NCBI GenBank assembly: GCA_037576195.1
Contig: CM075102.1
Span: 42,838,745-42,902,744, forward strand
Length of the DNA stretch: 64,000 bases
Origin: Phytoseiulus persimilis
Lineage: Eukaryota; Arthropoda; Arachnida; Mesostigmata; Phytoseiidae
Direction: 5' to 3'
Numbering within the stretch: the stretch's first letter is position 1; every line of letters starts with the position of its first letter. The translations under genes were made by a program, and so were the position numbers. The notes under the pieces are model-generated. The model was not told where the DNA came from, did no database searches, and saw only the letters and a program-made list of their open reading frames with translations. Below, piece by piece: positions 24,001-35,105 of the stretch.

Positions 24001-24594
24001 TCAGCCGTAGTGGACCTGATACGAACTTCGACCCTGAGGAGCAGCGTTTCGCTTTGGTTCAAGAGGGAACCTTACGGGGTCGGTCGATTGGACGTGCCAC
24101 GGGACGCACCTAGATAGGAACAAAATCAGCCCTGAATGAACTTTGGTTGAACTTGTCCCCACTGCCGCCCCGAAGGGAGAGCTGTCGCGGGAGCTGTATT
24201 TCAGACATGGAGCCCGAGTAGAATGTTGTTTTAGCGCCGACGTGTTCCCCCGAGATCCGCCGATCTTTTCGGTATAACCAAACTTGTACGCTTGCGCCAT
24301 TACACGCTGTTTTTCGCGGCGAAGCATACGAGCCATCGGTCGGGCCTGGGACATTTTTGGTGGAGCCCGAGGCTTCGTGTCGGGTTCCTGATGGTGAACC
24401 CGTGATACGATCACACAGATAAGAGTAGGGGACGACGAGAAATAATTGGGCGCCGCGCGCATACCGTTTCTGAAATATGAATTCTCCCTACCCACGATAA
24501 GCAACCTATGGAGAACGTTCTTTGGCCACCGTCGCGCCACCGATCCGAGCTTACGTCCCATCCCAGTGTACTCGGGCGGTCCCCGTTGTTTCAA
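24001..24594 (-). CDS. Unknown basic protein exon
   Basis: Minus-strand frame of 197 codons with strongly coding-like codons. Residues 1-40 are basic and around 80-115 there is a Met/Arg/Lys-rich segment (RPMARMLRREKQRVMAQAY) followed by Ser/Thr-rich sequence. An excellent donor (CTAG/GTGCGT) at about 24110 suggests that the exon really ends there and the remaining 35 codons are intronic. First codon in the frame is TTG, so an upstream exon is likely. No domain recognised. Confidence 0.28.
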   Translation of the reverse strand: MKQRGPPEYTGMGRKLGSVARRWPKNVLHRLLIVGRENSYFRNGMRAAPNYFSSSPTLICVIVSRVHHQEPDTKPRAPPKMSQARPMARMLRREKQRVMAQAYKFGYTEKIGGSRGNTSALKQHSTRAPCLKYSSRDSSPFGAAVGTSSTKVHSGLILFLSRCVPWHVQSTDPVRFPLEPKRNAAPQGRSSYQVHYG

Positions 24595-26043
24595 TAGTTG
24601 ATTTACTTTCGGGAGGCGGAGAGCTGTGTCTCATAACAGAATGCAACCGGAACGTCAAGCAGTTCGTTGATTACTCGGTGAGCAAGGTGGCCGAGCCCAC
24701 AGTCAGTCCCCGGGTAAGCCGTCAATCTTCCGCCCACAGTCAGTGGAGTCAGTCGTCTTTCGGTTCTTTCTGCTGTGACGCGGCATCAAGATGACATTAG
24801 GCATCTGAAGTAGATGTAACAATCAAACATTGAGACGCTACCCAAGCGGAGTTGCTCCTATCAGCTTTCCCCCAACTCATTCAGATCGTATTCCAATGAA
24901 GCCGGCTGAACAGACGAAAATGTTGAAAAGAAGAGAAAGAAGTGAAAGACAAAGCGAAAAAAAAGCAACGGATGAAGCAATCTAGCCAGGCTAGCTACCT
25001 GTCTCACTGTATCCTCCCGGCTTCTTTGCGCCAGAACAGAAGTCAACGGGCAAGTAGAACCGAAGAACGACATATAGGTATGCCTTCATTTTTCCGTTCT
25101 ATCCAGAGACTAGCGCAGACAATCAGATGTAAGAAGAAGAGAATCTCATCCAAGCAGGCCTCCGACCCGTTGAAGGAGATGGCATCCCGTACGAACGATC
25201 CAACAACGTTTCCGCTCCGGCAGAGGAACTTGGGTGCTGGAGTTCTCGGTGAATGACAACGCAGAGATGGCTCTCATCGATGGCAGTTCAATATGGCGGG
25301 CTGAATCTGGCCCCTTTATCTTCCAGCGGAATCGCAGCTCTGAACCTCAGTAGCCTCTTAGTCGCTGAGCTGCTATGTTCGCCTTCTATGAACTGTGGAC
25401 ATCGTAGACGATTCCTGTGGTGGAGCATACTCTACGAAACTGAAGAGCGACCCTTCATGTTGCGATGGGGCTGGTCCCGATGTCGAGGGGGACCCTCATA
25501 AGGCCCTCAGCAGAGTCTCCGAGTGGAACGAAGATGCGCGCTTGTGAGCGCTGTTCGTCATTTCCCAGGTAACTGTTGATAGAAACGAATGTTCGGTAGA
25601 TCTGGATAAGAACAGCTCAAACGAGTCATGAATATTGTTGTTGCTGAACGAGGCCACACAGCTAATTCCTAGCCCCGGTCCGCCGCTCTGTTTTCTGTAG
25701 TTCTTGTGATGATGCGTCACGTAGCTGAGTTGCGTATCATAAATAGATATATAGACGAACGAACCAACGGACGAGCATGCTTGCTCCGGTGGTTATTCGG
25801 TCGGTTTGTTTATTTGTTGCTTGCTCGCTCGCATGGCCGTTTGGTCGGTTGGTCGGCCGGTCAGCCAGCCAGCTGGTTGGTTGACCGGCAACGGAGATGA
25901 TGGCTTTGCAAGCAGGCGGTGAGTTATCTTTATATTCGTCGTCGTCCCAGCCATCCGTTGGTTGGTTCGTTTGCTCATCCCCTCGTGAAGGGAGGGAAGG
26001 AGTCGTTTAATGAAGAAAGACTGCTCCTCATAGCTTCTCTGTT

Positions 26044-26068
26044 CTTGTTGTTGTTGCTGTTGTTGCTT
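26044..26068. repeat. (TTG)n microsatellite
   Basis: Four TTG units, CTG, two TTG units, then CTT; source of a spurious poly-Leu frame. Confidence 0.8.
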
Positions 26069-26270
26069 CTGCCAGTCGTCTTATTAGAAGAATCGGTGTT
26101 GGCGGCGGCGGTCGTAGCTGTGTAACAATACGGCCGACGCGTCATACAAACCATTACGAACTCTGCAGTGAGCTTCAGCAACGAGATCATGACTATGGCG
26201 ACGCCGCTACTGTTGCGCTTACGACAACAACGACGATTAAAACAGCGGCGACCAACGGAGATCATTAGAC

Positions 26271-26305
26271 TTGCTTGCTTGCCTGCCTGCCTGCCTGCTT
26301 GCTTT
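26271..26305. repeat. (TTGC/CTGC)n tract
   Basis: Eight tetranucleotide units alternating TTGC and CTGC. Confidence 0.85.
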
Positions 26306-26600
26306 CATCTGCTCGCAGGTCAACCAACCGACGGATGCAGCGACCGACTGCCCAACGAGCTGCTGCGTCTCAATTGAGACGACCTCGGTGCAGTTGTCAG
26401 AAATTTCGGACTTCATGGTTTCGTTTGATGAAATCATTCCCGAAGTCATTCTCGGTTTCTTTCGGCCGCTGCAGGAGCAGCGGCAACCGGCGATCGTCGT
26501 GAGCCCATCTGGCTCAGCGGTGATGGCAAGCAGAACGACGATGATCTAGTGGTGCAGGTTTCCTGCACTCACTCGCTCACGCACACACGCTAGAGTCTCG

Positions 26601-26649
26601 ACAGCGACGACGAGGACAACAACAACGGCGACAACACACACACACACAC
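26601..26649. repeat. (GAC/AAC)n-(CA)n compound repeat
   Basis: GACGAC and AACAAC triplets leading into eight CA units at 26633-26649. Confidence 0.8.
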
Positions 26650-27215
26650 TTTCTTTGTCGTTTAGGCCCTCGCCGATGCGAGCGACCGCTATTTCAGGCC
26701 ACTATGGTTCTCGCCGTTGACAACAAACGGGACGCTCTAGCTGGCTGGTTCTTAAGGTCTACAAGGTTACAGCGGCACCGTTCAAGTGGCGACCATCGAG
26801 CTCTGGGGCCTCCTCATGCCCGAGCTGGCGACCGAATGAGCCACCGATAGACTTGAGGATCGAATGATTCGAACCGTTCCGCCGTTGCATCGCTGTTTTC
26901 CTGCCACGAGCAGGAGATATCGGTGACAGGACGGGTGACATTTTAGTCCGGATACACTGTCTGTCGGGAAACAGGAACGGGCCGCCGGTGGCTCTCACGA
27001 ACCCCTAACGTGGTGTCGGTAGTTGATCCCATTGCGAGATTCTTGACGTCTTGGCCAACAGGTGCTTCAAAGACCGAGTTAGCGATACGAGCCCAAGGTC
27101 CGAACGACCATGGCATAGAATGGATACATCATTCCACCCATTGTTCCAAGTAAAGGCGTACACTGTTGACTGAGTTCGAGATGGACAGTTCGCACAATGA
27201 GCAGCTTCGTCGATT

Positions 27216-28005
27216 TTGAATTTCGCGGCACCCGATTATTCGTTCCGGGGCTTCTTCGCGGGCTCAGTACCGTTCCAGTTTCGAGGGATTCACACCTTTC
27301 CGCCTCCCTCATCTCGGCCGTCCTCCCGATGGGATACGGCAAGAAGAATTCCAGGTGGTACTCTCCTTTCATCCAGTTTTCATCCTGCTCAGATGACGCG
27401 GATCGACGACTCAACAGGCGACGGAATGGCAGACTCGAACGCTGATCGGGAGCCTCTGGTGCTTCGGATTCGACGCGGGAGCCCACCCTGGGCTAGCAGA
27501 CAGATCTATCCACCTCTCGCGGGTCACTGGGAACCAGCGCCAGGCACTCGAGATTCGCCGCATATGTGTGCGAAGCTTCCCGGGCGACTGCCGGACAAAC
27601 GAACGTTTCCGGCTAGGAAAGCCTCGCGGGGGAATGGCCATGGCAGGGAGGGGTGAAGAAACCGCGGATGTTGGGTTCGCTTCTGCGCGAACGGAGTCTG
27701 CGTATCGTACATGTGGAATCCCTCAGTGTGAGCTCCGACTTGGGGAGCTTCATCGCGGAGAACCAGGCAGCCGCTCGCTTCGCCTCTTGAATACGCCAAG
27801 CCTGAGTTGCATCAGAAGTCTGAACGTATACAAAGTGAAAACCAGAAAACAAACGTCCGCGTCCGAGTCGGACTTAATTAAACTTCTATGGACGCTGCGA
27901 CAAGAAGGTTATAAATATATCCTGCTGCTCGCTGTCCACAATCAAAGGCTGTCGGTGCAAGAATCCGTCCGGGGAATATTCACTGTGGCAGGGGAGAGAA
28001 TATGA
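27216..28005 (+). CDS. Unknown protein, plus-strand locus
   Basis: Two overlapping plus frames look genuinely coding. The first (27216-27656) contains an acidic stretch (MTRIDDSTGDGMADSNADRE) and later basic, Pro-rich sequence; a 51-nt segment from GTGTGC to CCGGCTAG would splice in frame within it. The second (27568-28005) ends in a segment with ESDLIKLLWTLRQEGYKYIL, a good amphipathic and hydrophobic pattern. A third plus frame is also open at 27650-27790. How they join is unresolved, but three plus frames agree on strand. Antisense frames (27411-27852) are weaker. No domain recognised. Confidence 0.27.
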
Positions 28006-28118
28006 CACAAACTTCACCGAGACCCTCTCAATCATCGCACTAAGTCTGGCGCCGCTGGCGACGCGACGCCGCGTCGGCCTCACGAGGACGGTCGTTAAGG
28101 TTTTTACCAGAGCGGCCT

Positions 28119-28837
28119 TCAGGAATAATTAGGGTAGTTAGCCGGCTTTTCAAGAATAGCTTGCAGTTTCGTTTGCACGGTTCTTGTTCTCTTTGAGGAA
28201 CACTCTGGTTCCGTCATACAGCACACGAGACGGCTGCGATTTCCGTTACATACCGTCCGTCGCATGGACCGTTCAGCGTATCTGTCGATTCTTCGTTGGA
28301 GCGAACGAGAAATCACCCCAGACATCTTCGTCCGCAGCTTTTGCGTAACTTTTCCGGATCAAACTCTCCCTCTCCGACCAGAATGTGGCGCGTCGCCTTT
28401 CGATATCGCTGACTCCAAATGGGTGCGCTAGAGGTTCGACGATTTTTCCAGTTTCCTTTCCACGTGATGACAGAGAAACCTGATGTCCGCAGACGGGGCG
28501 TGCTTTCGGAGATCTCGTCACCGCGAGCAAACATTTATCAGGTGTTGCGGCCTCGGGCCTCGAACTCTGTCAGTAGCCTCGAGTATCTCCCAGCAGCGAA
28601 CGATGACTCATCAGACGAGGTGAAGAGGCAGTCTGACGGATGAGGTCGAATCGGTGACGGCGATCTCGACATGTCTTGAGGCGGAACGTAGTTCAAATAG
28701 TTCCGTTGAACTAACATGATCCGAAAGTCTGTGACAAGAGGATCGAGCTGAGTACGAAACAATATGGACTGACAGAATGTCGGCCGAGAAGAGAGAAATT
28801 CTTTACCTGTTTCCGAACACAATGACAACGAGAACAT
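28119..28837 (-). CDS. Possible exon chain, unknown product
   Basis: Three minus-strand frames in succession look coding: 28837-28538 (a Ser/Pro-rich MSRSPSPIRPHPSD segment), 28530-28273 (Arg/Glu-rich helix-like) and 28325-28119. An acceptor ending GCGGACATCAG at about 28460 and a 35-nt GTGATT...GACAG segment near 28310 could connect them, but no phase-consistent join of the first two was found. Could equally be a frameshifted relic. No family recognised. Confidence 0.2.
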
Positions 28838-29456
28838 TTGTCGGGAAACGCTTGACCATGTGACAATGCTTCTGCCAGCGGATAGACTACGAGTTTAACA
28901 GGCCCATGCGGACTCTACGCGTTCGTTTGTTCTGCCCAAGCTTTCACTGCCACTGTTTTCACCATTGCTGCAGCGATCACGATCATTACTGCAGCCGTTG
29001 ATGCCGTCGGAGTAAGCATTGATTTCCGAGTCTGGAACCCTGACTCGCTTGTTGACAGCTTGACCAAAACTGCAAAGAGCTTTTAAACGTGTTCCGACCC
29101 GCTTGACAAACGATGTCTGTCCGTCAGTTCATCTGTCGTTCTGTCACCCCGTCTTTCTGGAAGCTTGTTTGGTAACGTTTTCCGTTTGTCAATCCGCATG
29201 AATGTTCGCTACGGCCACTCTGATTCCATGCAGACAGGCGGTCTGCATCGAAGTCTGCAAACGTCTGCTTGTCAATCCGTTCGTCCACCCGGATCGAAAG
29301 TTCGAGATTTCCCAATAGCGCTTTTTGTTCTCCAGTTTTCCTGGCTCGGTTCTTCCCGCCGGCTGTGCTTTCGGAGAAAATAAAACACAGACAGCTGGCT
29401 TCCCCAATCGGTCAGTGAGTCGGTAAACTCAATATCACCCAAGGGCTCAGAGGCTC

Positions 29457-30434
29457 TTGAAATTGGTAAACAGAAGGTACAAGTTCCATTCGGGGCTGAA
29501 GAGTTTATCTACAGACTTCCGACTCGAATACGACACTCCTTTGAGGCTTGTTATATCGGAACTGGCTGACTTTTCCAATTCGATCGGGTTCGGGCGACCA
29601 TCTGCGGCGGAACTCCACAACACCGCAACCTCCACCGGGAGCACTGGCCTCACTAGCGGCACAATATTTTCGTTGGCAGCAGCACGCAGCTCATGCCGCT
29701 TGTCGTCCTTGTTTTCCTTAGATTATTGCTATTTGTACTTCCTTCTGTCCGGTCACAAGTCGAACGAACCCTTGCAGAAGAGAGGGCCCATTCGAGGACT
29801 ACGATGCAGGCCAACGTCTGAAATCGGGAAAGTCGGCAGCGTTTCCCCCACTGCTGGAGGCTAACCGGCGGAATCTTTGGAGATATCGCTCCCGGAATCG
29901 AATGTCAAAACGACTCAAACGGGGCGTTGTTCTCGTTCCCGGCGGCGGCCGAGCTCCTCGAGAGTCCACGAGGCTGACAGCGACTCCTCTTTGCTCTGTC
30001 CGATCGCGACGTTGTTTGTCGGGACTCCTCGAGCGCCTACGTCTCGACCTACGCTTTGTGACCGGGGAAAAAACTTCGAATAAATCCACTGGCTAGTTAT
30101 TCCGCCAGCGGTGGTCTTCGAGGCTGTAAACACGGCGAGCTTTGTTTGACGGTCCCTGGAACATTTATTGTTGTCGATCGGAGCACTTCTGGAAGTGAAC
30201 TTCTACTCCGTCACAGACGGCGGTCGACTTCCGAACGCCCTTGGGCCCGATATTCTTTTCTTGGTTTTTTCCGCTGACCCGATCGGAACGCAGCGTACGA
30301 ATACAATGCGCTCGAGCAAGTTTTTCCAATTTCCTGTACGTATAATAATATCTATGCGAAAGCTAGTTTTCGAAACGAGAGCACCGTATCGGCCGCGGCT
30401 AACCGACCTCTCGGGGCTCGATGCAGTTTCCTGA
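29457..30434 (+). CDS. Unknown protein, three-exon candidate
   Basis: One plus frame covers about 326 codons with three stops. Proposed exons 29457-29840, 29883-30057 and 30184-30434 (about 269 residues): intron 1 is 42 nt with a CTAAC branch-like motif but a weak donor (GTTTCC); intron 2 is 126 nt with donor GTGACC and removes two stops. Phases agree. Exon 1 has hydrophobic and Ser/Thr-rich parts, exon 2 is Arg/Ser rich, exon 3 has FLVFSADPIG and basic segments. The frame opens with TTG, so the start is missing. Open length alone is near what chance could give. Confidence 0.22.
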
Positions 30435-31000
30435 GGCGCTTCCAATATGCTGAGGGAAGTTTTCCGCGGAAATATCGGTCTGGGAGGGAGCCATAGGGCT
30501 GGGATAATGCGGTGCCCGAAAAAGAGCTCAGCTGAGGCTCTGAATGAACTCTCAAGGCGATCAGAACTTGGCGTGCCGCTTCCGCCGACGCTTTCCCACT
30601 AATTTCCGAGCGGACGTTCGAAGTTTCCTTCCCTCTCGGCGCTGCGGGAGTTTTCTATTGATGGACTCCCTCAAGGGGGTCTTCCATGGCATCTGCGCTG
30701 ACGGATGCTGATCTTGAATGCCCGAAACGCACCGGGACGGGGTGATCCCGACGACAGAGTCGAGGACACAGAGGCCAGAAACTGGAGCGAGGCGTCGAGG
30801 ATCTTCGACGAGTACATCTCAGATGTGATCTCATTACGAGGGCTCCGTCAGATCGAGTCGATCGGGACCGCATGTGGGCTCTGTGGACCGGAGGCCGGTG
30901 GGTGGCCAAATGGAAAGATTCTGTGTCAAGATAGTTGCTTGTCCCTGAATTAAACATCCGAAATTCAGGATCATTAGCTCCAAAGCGCGGTGTGCTTCCG
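30352..31000 (-). CDS. Unknown protein; weak phosphodiesterase-like patch
   Basis: The minus-strand exon starts after a strong acceptor (GTAGAATTTCAG, exon from 31000). The frame runs to 30352 with a single TAG at 30655, removable by a short phase-0 intron (for example 39 nt). The first 35 codons read GSTPRFGANDPEFRMF and then a Leu-Asp/His-Leu pattern that reminds me of the segment after the metallophosphatase core in acid sphingomyelinase-like phosphodiesterases. This is from memory, and no catalytic histidine motif was found upstream in 31.0-31.4 kb. The second half is Ala/Glu/Arg rich. Treat the function as unknown. Confidence 0.27.
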
Positions 31001-31401
31001 CTGAAATTCTACGAACCGCAATTATGGACTAGCTGCAGCTCTGTGCCATGCATCCCATTGCAGTGCTGAATATAAGTGCTGCTTCGCCGTTGTCGTTGTT
31101 GATCATCATCCTTGACAGCGGCTGCGACTGGAGAGTAGGGATGAAGTCCAAGCGGAGGAGCCAGGGACAAGCCAGGGTTCTATAAGAGATTGCATTGCAG
31201 CACTGGCGGCTCCTCCACCTGCGGCAACTCGGTGCAGCCAATCTCGAAGAATGTGGGTTTCTCACAGCGGGAAGACGCGCTGACAGCGTCTGGGACTGAT
31301 CTAGATCGACGAACACAAACTTCGAGCAGCCAAACAAGCCGCTCGCTCGGTCGACGAGCATCTGCCGGCTTGGGGCGAATTTTCGTTCTCAGGGCTGGCT
31401 C

Positions 31402-31409
31402 CATATAAA
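31402..31409 (+). promoter_or_regulatory. TATA box upstream of a gene candidate
   Basis: ATATAAAT preceded by GGGCTGGCTCC and followed by GC-rich sequence, typical of a core promoter. It lies about 130 bp upstream of the ATGs at 31535 and 31539 that open the plus-strand candidate at 31535-32714. Confidence 0.3.
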
Positions 31410-31534
31410 TGAGCGCTGCCGTGCAGAAAGCCCACAGCTATGGGCTAGCCCGGTCGTAGGCACAAGCTGGCATCGGGGCATTTAATCATCTGGAGTTTAA
31501 ACCCAGTGGGCGGAGGCCCAACCGACTGGATCAT

Positions 31535-32714
31535 ATGGATGACTATGACGACCATGAAAGCGCCTACGGCAGCGGCGCTAACGTCGACATTCGGTGTCAT
31601 CCCCGATTCCCCCTACGACGAGGAAAGCTCGAGCCCCTCCCTCCATTTGTGTGGACCGCGCTCACAAAAGCTCCGAGTGACATGCACCACATGGTCTTTG
31701 GGAACACTTGGTTGGATCGGGCCGGAAATGCGGCCGGCTGGAGATGTTCATGTGCGCTTTCGTGTGACAGGCCCGGATTCTTTAAACAAGCGTGCATGTA
31801 CGCAAGCCTGTGTACCCACAACTCCCGATCGAGCAGAAATGATGTTCATCGGATGGTGTGAAGTGGAAGCGAATGACTGTTGTTAGAAGACCCTGATGAT
31901 CCTGGCAATGTTTCCTACGGCCCAGACTCCCTTCCGAAGTCTGGTTGTCACAAGTTTCACAAGTGTCACAAGGGGTTTGCTCTATCCGTATGCCTTCGGG
32001 GTTCAAGCCCAGTTTCCAAGACAGTGGGTTTTATGTTTCCAGTTCCCCCCCATCCCCCCCCCCTCACAAGCCCGCTCAGGAGGGACGGTGGGTGTACAGT
32101 TTAAATATTTGCGGGGATCGCTAGTCGAACAATGTCAGCCCATCATCGATCAGGCGGCGAGGAGGAAAGCGAAAAAGCCAACGGACTCTGGCGCGGAGTG
32201 TGACGGCCGTAGCTGATGATGGTTCTTTGCCGGGTAACCGACAACGGTTGAACCCATCCCCGGCGTGGGCTTCACTCTCCGATTCATTGTTGGCTGTTTA
32301 GTGGGACGCATCAAAAGTCAATTAATCATTGAAAACAGATCTCGATCTCCTCCCGCGGTTTTTCCGTGTCTGCGCGTCACATCTGCGTGGGCAACCGCTC
32401 AAAACGGAGGCGACCGAAGGAGCGACTTAGCGAGTAAGTTAGACGAAAAACTCAGCCACGAAAATGAGTGTGGCCGATGGCAGCTGGGTTCGATTCGGCT
32501 GGACTGTGGATATACATTGTTCGAGTCAGTTCTCCTTCCCCGAAGGAGTCACTGCTCGGAAGGAGGAAGAGACCGAGCGGGAAATTGCATCCTGATCTAC
32601 CGTTACTTCCGCCTGGAGAACCTGGGTTCGTCGCTCGGTGCATCACAGGGTTGGAATGGGATTCTCCGCATGCGACGGCCACCTCCGGTTAGGTCCGGAG
32701 GTCGGTTAAGGTGA
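31535..32714 (+). CDS. Unknown protein, three-exon plus-strand gene
   Basis: The frame from 31539 covers about 392 codons with four clustered stops, all removed by two introns: 31863-31925 (63 nt, acceptor TTTCCTACGGCCCAG) and 32200-32301 (102 nt, acceptor ATTGTTGGCTGTTTAG). Phases agree and the product is 336 residues, ending in a Cys-containing, Arg-rich domain (KLDEKLSHENECGRW). A rival frame on the same strand starts at the adjacent ATG 31535 with an acidic MDDYDDHESAYGSG start, joins 31887-32104 by a 75-nt intron and gives 164 residues; its codons are at least as good over the first 270 nt. Strand and locus are therefore better supported than the exact frame. A TATA box lies at 31402. 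Confidence 0.32.
32045..32063. repeat. Interrupted poly-C
   Basis: Six to seven Cs, AT, then ten Cs. Lies inside the coding candidate at 31535-32714 and would encode prolines. Confidence 0.8.
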
Positions 32715-33967
32715 ACGCGCAGACAGTCTTGGGGAAAATGTCGCTAACAGTCAACGATCGATTAGTTTTCCTGATTCCGCGTTTTTCTGTTGAATCCCAC
32801 AGAGACCGTTCCCCTTTCGTTTCCGACGGAACGGATCCGCTCTGTGCAGTCATCGCTCTCTCGACGAGGTGAATGTGACCCAAGTCGCGACAAATAGACA
32901 TCGAGAGCGCACTGTGCGCCGGCCACGGTAGCTCCTAAGTCATCCTGACAGATGACGTTCGAGGATAAATGTTTTTCTGTTCAGGTTTCCGCCTGAGTGT
33001 GCGGAGTCTGTGTATTCCCGACCCGGAACTGGGAGGAGACATGCTGAGTCCGAGTTTGACGTTCTGTTTCCCTCACGAGAAATCGGACACGGGGTATGAG
33101 GTTTCACCGACCCTAAACACAGTGAAATCGGCGCGGCGTGTTCCCATGGACATGAAAGCATCCAGCAAAGTTCGCTGACTGGCTCGAACGAGTTGGAGAA
33201 CTTTCAATGACATGTTCGGGATTTCGACCACTCTATTCGATAGTGCTGCAATCGTGAGCCTAACGGTTTTCTGCTGTGAGTGCTGAGACGGCAACGAATG
33301 GTCGTCCTATTACTGTAATGACGTCACCTCCATCTTTCTCATCATCTGGGAATTGAGTTTCGGGACGAAGCAAAGCTATCCCTGAGCAGGTGATGCCTCC
33401 GTCCATCTTGCGGTTTCTATGATTGAAACTGCATGACGGCTGACAATCCATGAGAGCCTCATGGTAGATACTTGAAAAGTCGCGGCTTGTTCGGACATTG
33501 GCTGGCTCAGGACGGAGACAAATAATGAGAGCTGCTGACACCTTGTCATATCCGATGGCCGACACGTCTCCAGAGTGCTTGTTTATTCAAGCAGAACAAA
33601 CTAAGTGGAGGATGAACTCTGAGCCAAATGTGAAAAGCAGTTTCGCAGCATTTCACGTTTGGCATGAATAAAATTTGCTAGCTTTCCCGCGAGCGCATGG
33701 CCGAGCAGAAGAAAGAAGGAGAATTAATTTGCTCGCCAGCTTTCCCAAGGCTGAACCGCTCGACCGATATTTTGCTACTTGTTATTATCTGAGGTGAGCA
33801 CCGGCGGGAAATCGCGGAACACGCCTCTGACTCGCTGATAGCAAGCCTGAGAACACGAACAGAAAATGCATGCATTTGATTTTAGATTCTTCCGCTGTCA
33901 AGGGAGGACTTCTAGCGGGATTTGTGCTCAACTTTGATCGCCCAGTGGGAGGGGGGCGCTCTCATCG
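32715..33967. other. No supported gene
   Basis: Open frames of 65 to 101 codons on both strands, none with convincing splice sites. A GAATAAAATT motif near 33668 is a possible polyadenylation signal. Confidence 0.35.
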
Positions 33968-34297
33968 GTGAACAGAGGTCCAGCATTGGCTTCCGTTGCC
34001 GAGAGGCAGGACGTGATTTCTCTTCGAGAGAGATGTTTTTCCGGATTCCTGCCATGCGCTCAAATGTCATCGAGGAGGCAACGAGAGTCTGGAAACGACA
34101 CAGGTCTTCGACCGATCCGATGGACACTGTTTCATGATAAGTCTAGCTTCCTGAAACATTTATGCCCGAGCGAAAAAAGCATTGATAAGTGCCGTGAACT
34201 GTTCATTCTATCGACGAGAGTGGTCTCGATGATCAGTGACAAAACCTTGGAGACGAGTATTCCATCTGGCTTATCAGGTTACCGAATCGACGGATGA
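33968..34297 (+). CDS. Short coding-like frame, unknown product
   Basis: Plus-strand frame of 109 codons; the second half has regular purine-first codons and a plausible sequence with KHLCPSEKSIDKCRELF, two cysteines and alternating hydrophobic residues. The stop (TGA 34295) lies at the edge of a GGAT microsatellite. Start codon unresolved, and a minus-strand frame overlaps at 33912-34127. Confidence 0.2.
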   Translation: MNRGPALASVAERQDVISLRERCFSGFLPCAQMSSRRQRESGNDTGLRPIRWTLFHDKSSFLKHLCPSEKSIDKCRELFILSTRVVSMISDKTLETSIPSGLSGYRIDG

Positions 34298-34330
34298 GTG
34301 GATGGATGGACAGGTGAATGGATGGATGAA
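34291..34330. repeat. (GGAT)n microsatellite
   Basis: Seven GGAT units with an ACAGGTGA interruption. Confidence 0.85.
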
Positions 34331-35105
34331 TCTCGGAGTCTAGGCAGATGATGCTCGTCAGTTTTTGACGAGTGGTCATGATCCCCGATGCTCTTGCCAA
34401 CCGGTCCGTTGGACAGAGCCTGTTCGTCTGGCTGGCTGGTTGGCCGTTTAACCGCTCGCCTGGTGACTATCTGGTGTTGGTAAAACAGCCAGCTTACCGA
34501 TGAGCCGGTCGAGTGACATAGCAAGCGAGCGCACCGGTGAACCGGCGGGTATCCAGCTAGCTAGTCAGTCAGCCATGGGTCGACTATTCAACATGAGCAG
34601 GTCTAATAATGCGTGACGTGAAACGAGCACCGCCAAAACGTGGATATCTTCTGACAGGTGCCACCGGCACCACAGCCGCCACCAGCACCGGCATTGGTAA
34701 CCCTATAGGCTGCCGTAAAGAAGAAAACCCGAGGGAAGAAGAAAATTATGGAATGAGAAACTGAACGAAAAGAACGACCGCGCCGTCCAACAACAACTAG
34801 GGACTGAATGAGGATTAATTTAATCATTTAATTGGTCACAAGAAGGCGTCTCCAAGACCGTCCGACAGGCCGCGCGGTGGACGGACGGATAAACCGAGAA
34901 CCGTCGATGACGGTGCCGTTGGATCGAGCCAGCGAGGCAAGCCGAAAATACCCACCCATCAATCCTTTCGTCGTTGTTTCAACTCCCTCGTCGCGCGCCC
35001 GGAATCACAACCAGTAGGCTGGGGAGCTGCTCGTGGACATGGTGGTCCTACCTCGGGCTAGAACCCCGGATCGTTTGCTTTGGAATGTTTTGACATGAAG
35101 CCACC

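Larger units (their letters stand above)
24595..27215. other. Microsatellite-rich stretch, no firm gene
   Basis: Three plus-strand frames in register (25706-26377) stay open largely because of TTG, GGTT and CTGC repeats; one encodes a poly-Leu run. I judge these repeat-driven. Other short frames (24942-25256 +, 26759-26998 -) are unresolved. Confidence 0.4.

Noticed and set aside
25706-26377. Three consecutive plus-strand frames in register with a poly-Leu membrane-like segment
   Set aside because: Openness is explained by TTG, GGTT and CTGC microsatellites lacking stop codons; no splice support.
31440-31530. Minus-strand T-arm-like stem (CTGGG, loop, TCCAG) suggestive of a tRNA
   Set aside because: No matching acceptor stem, D-arm or anticodon arm around it.
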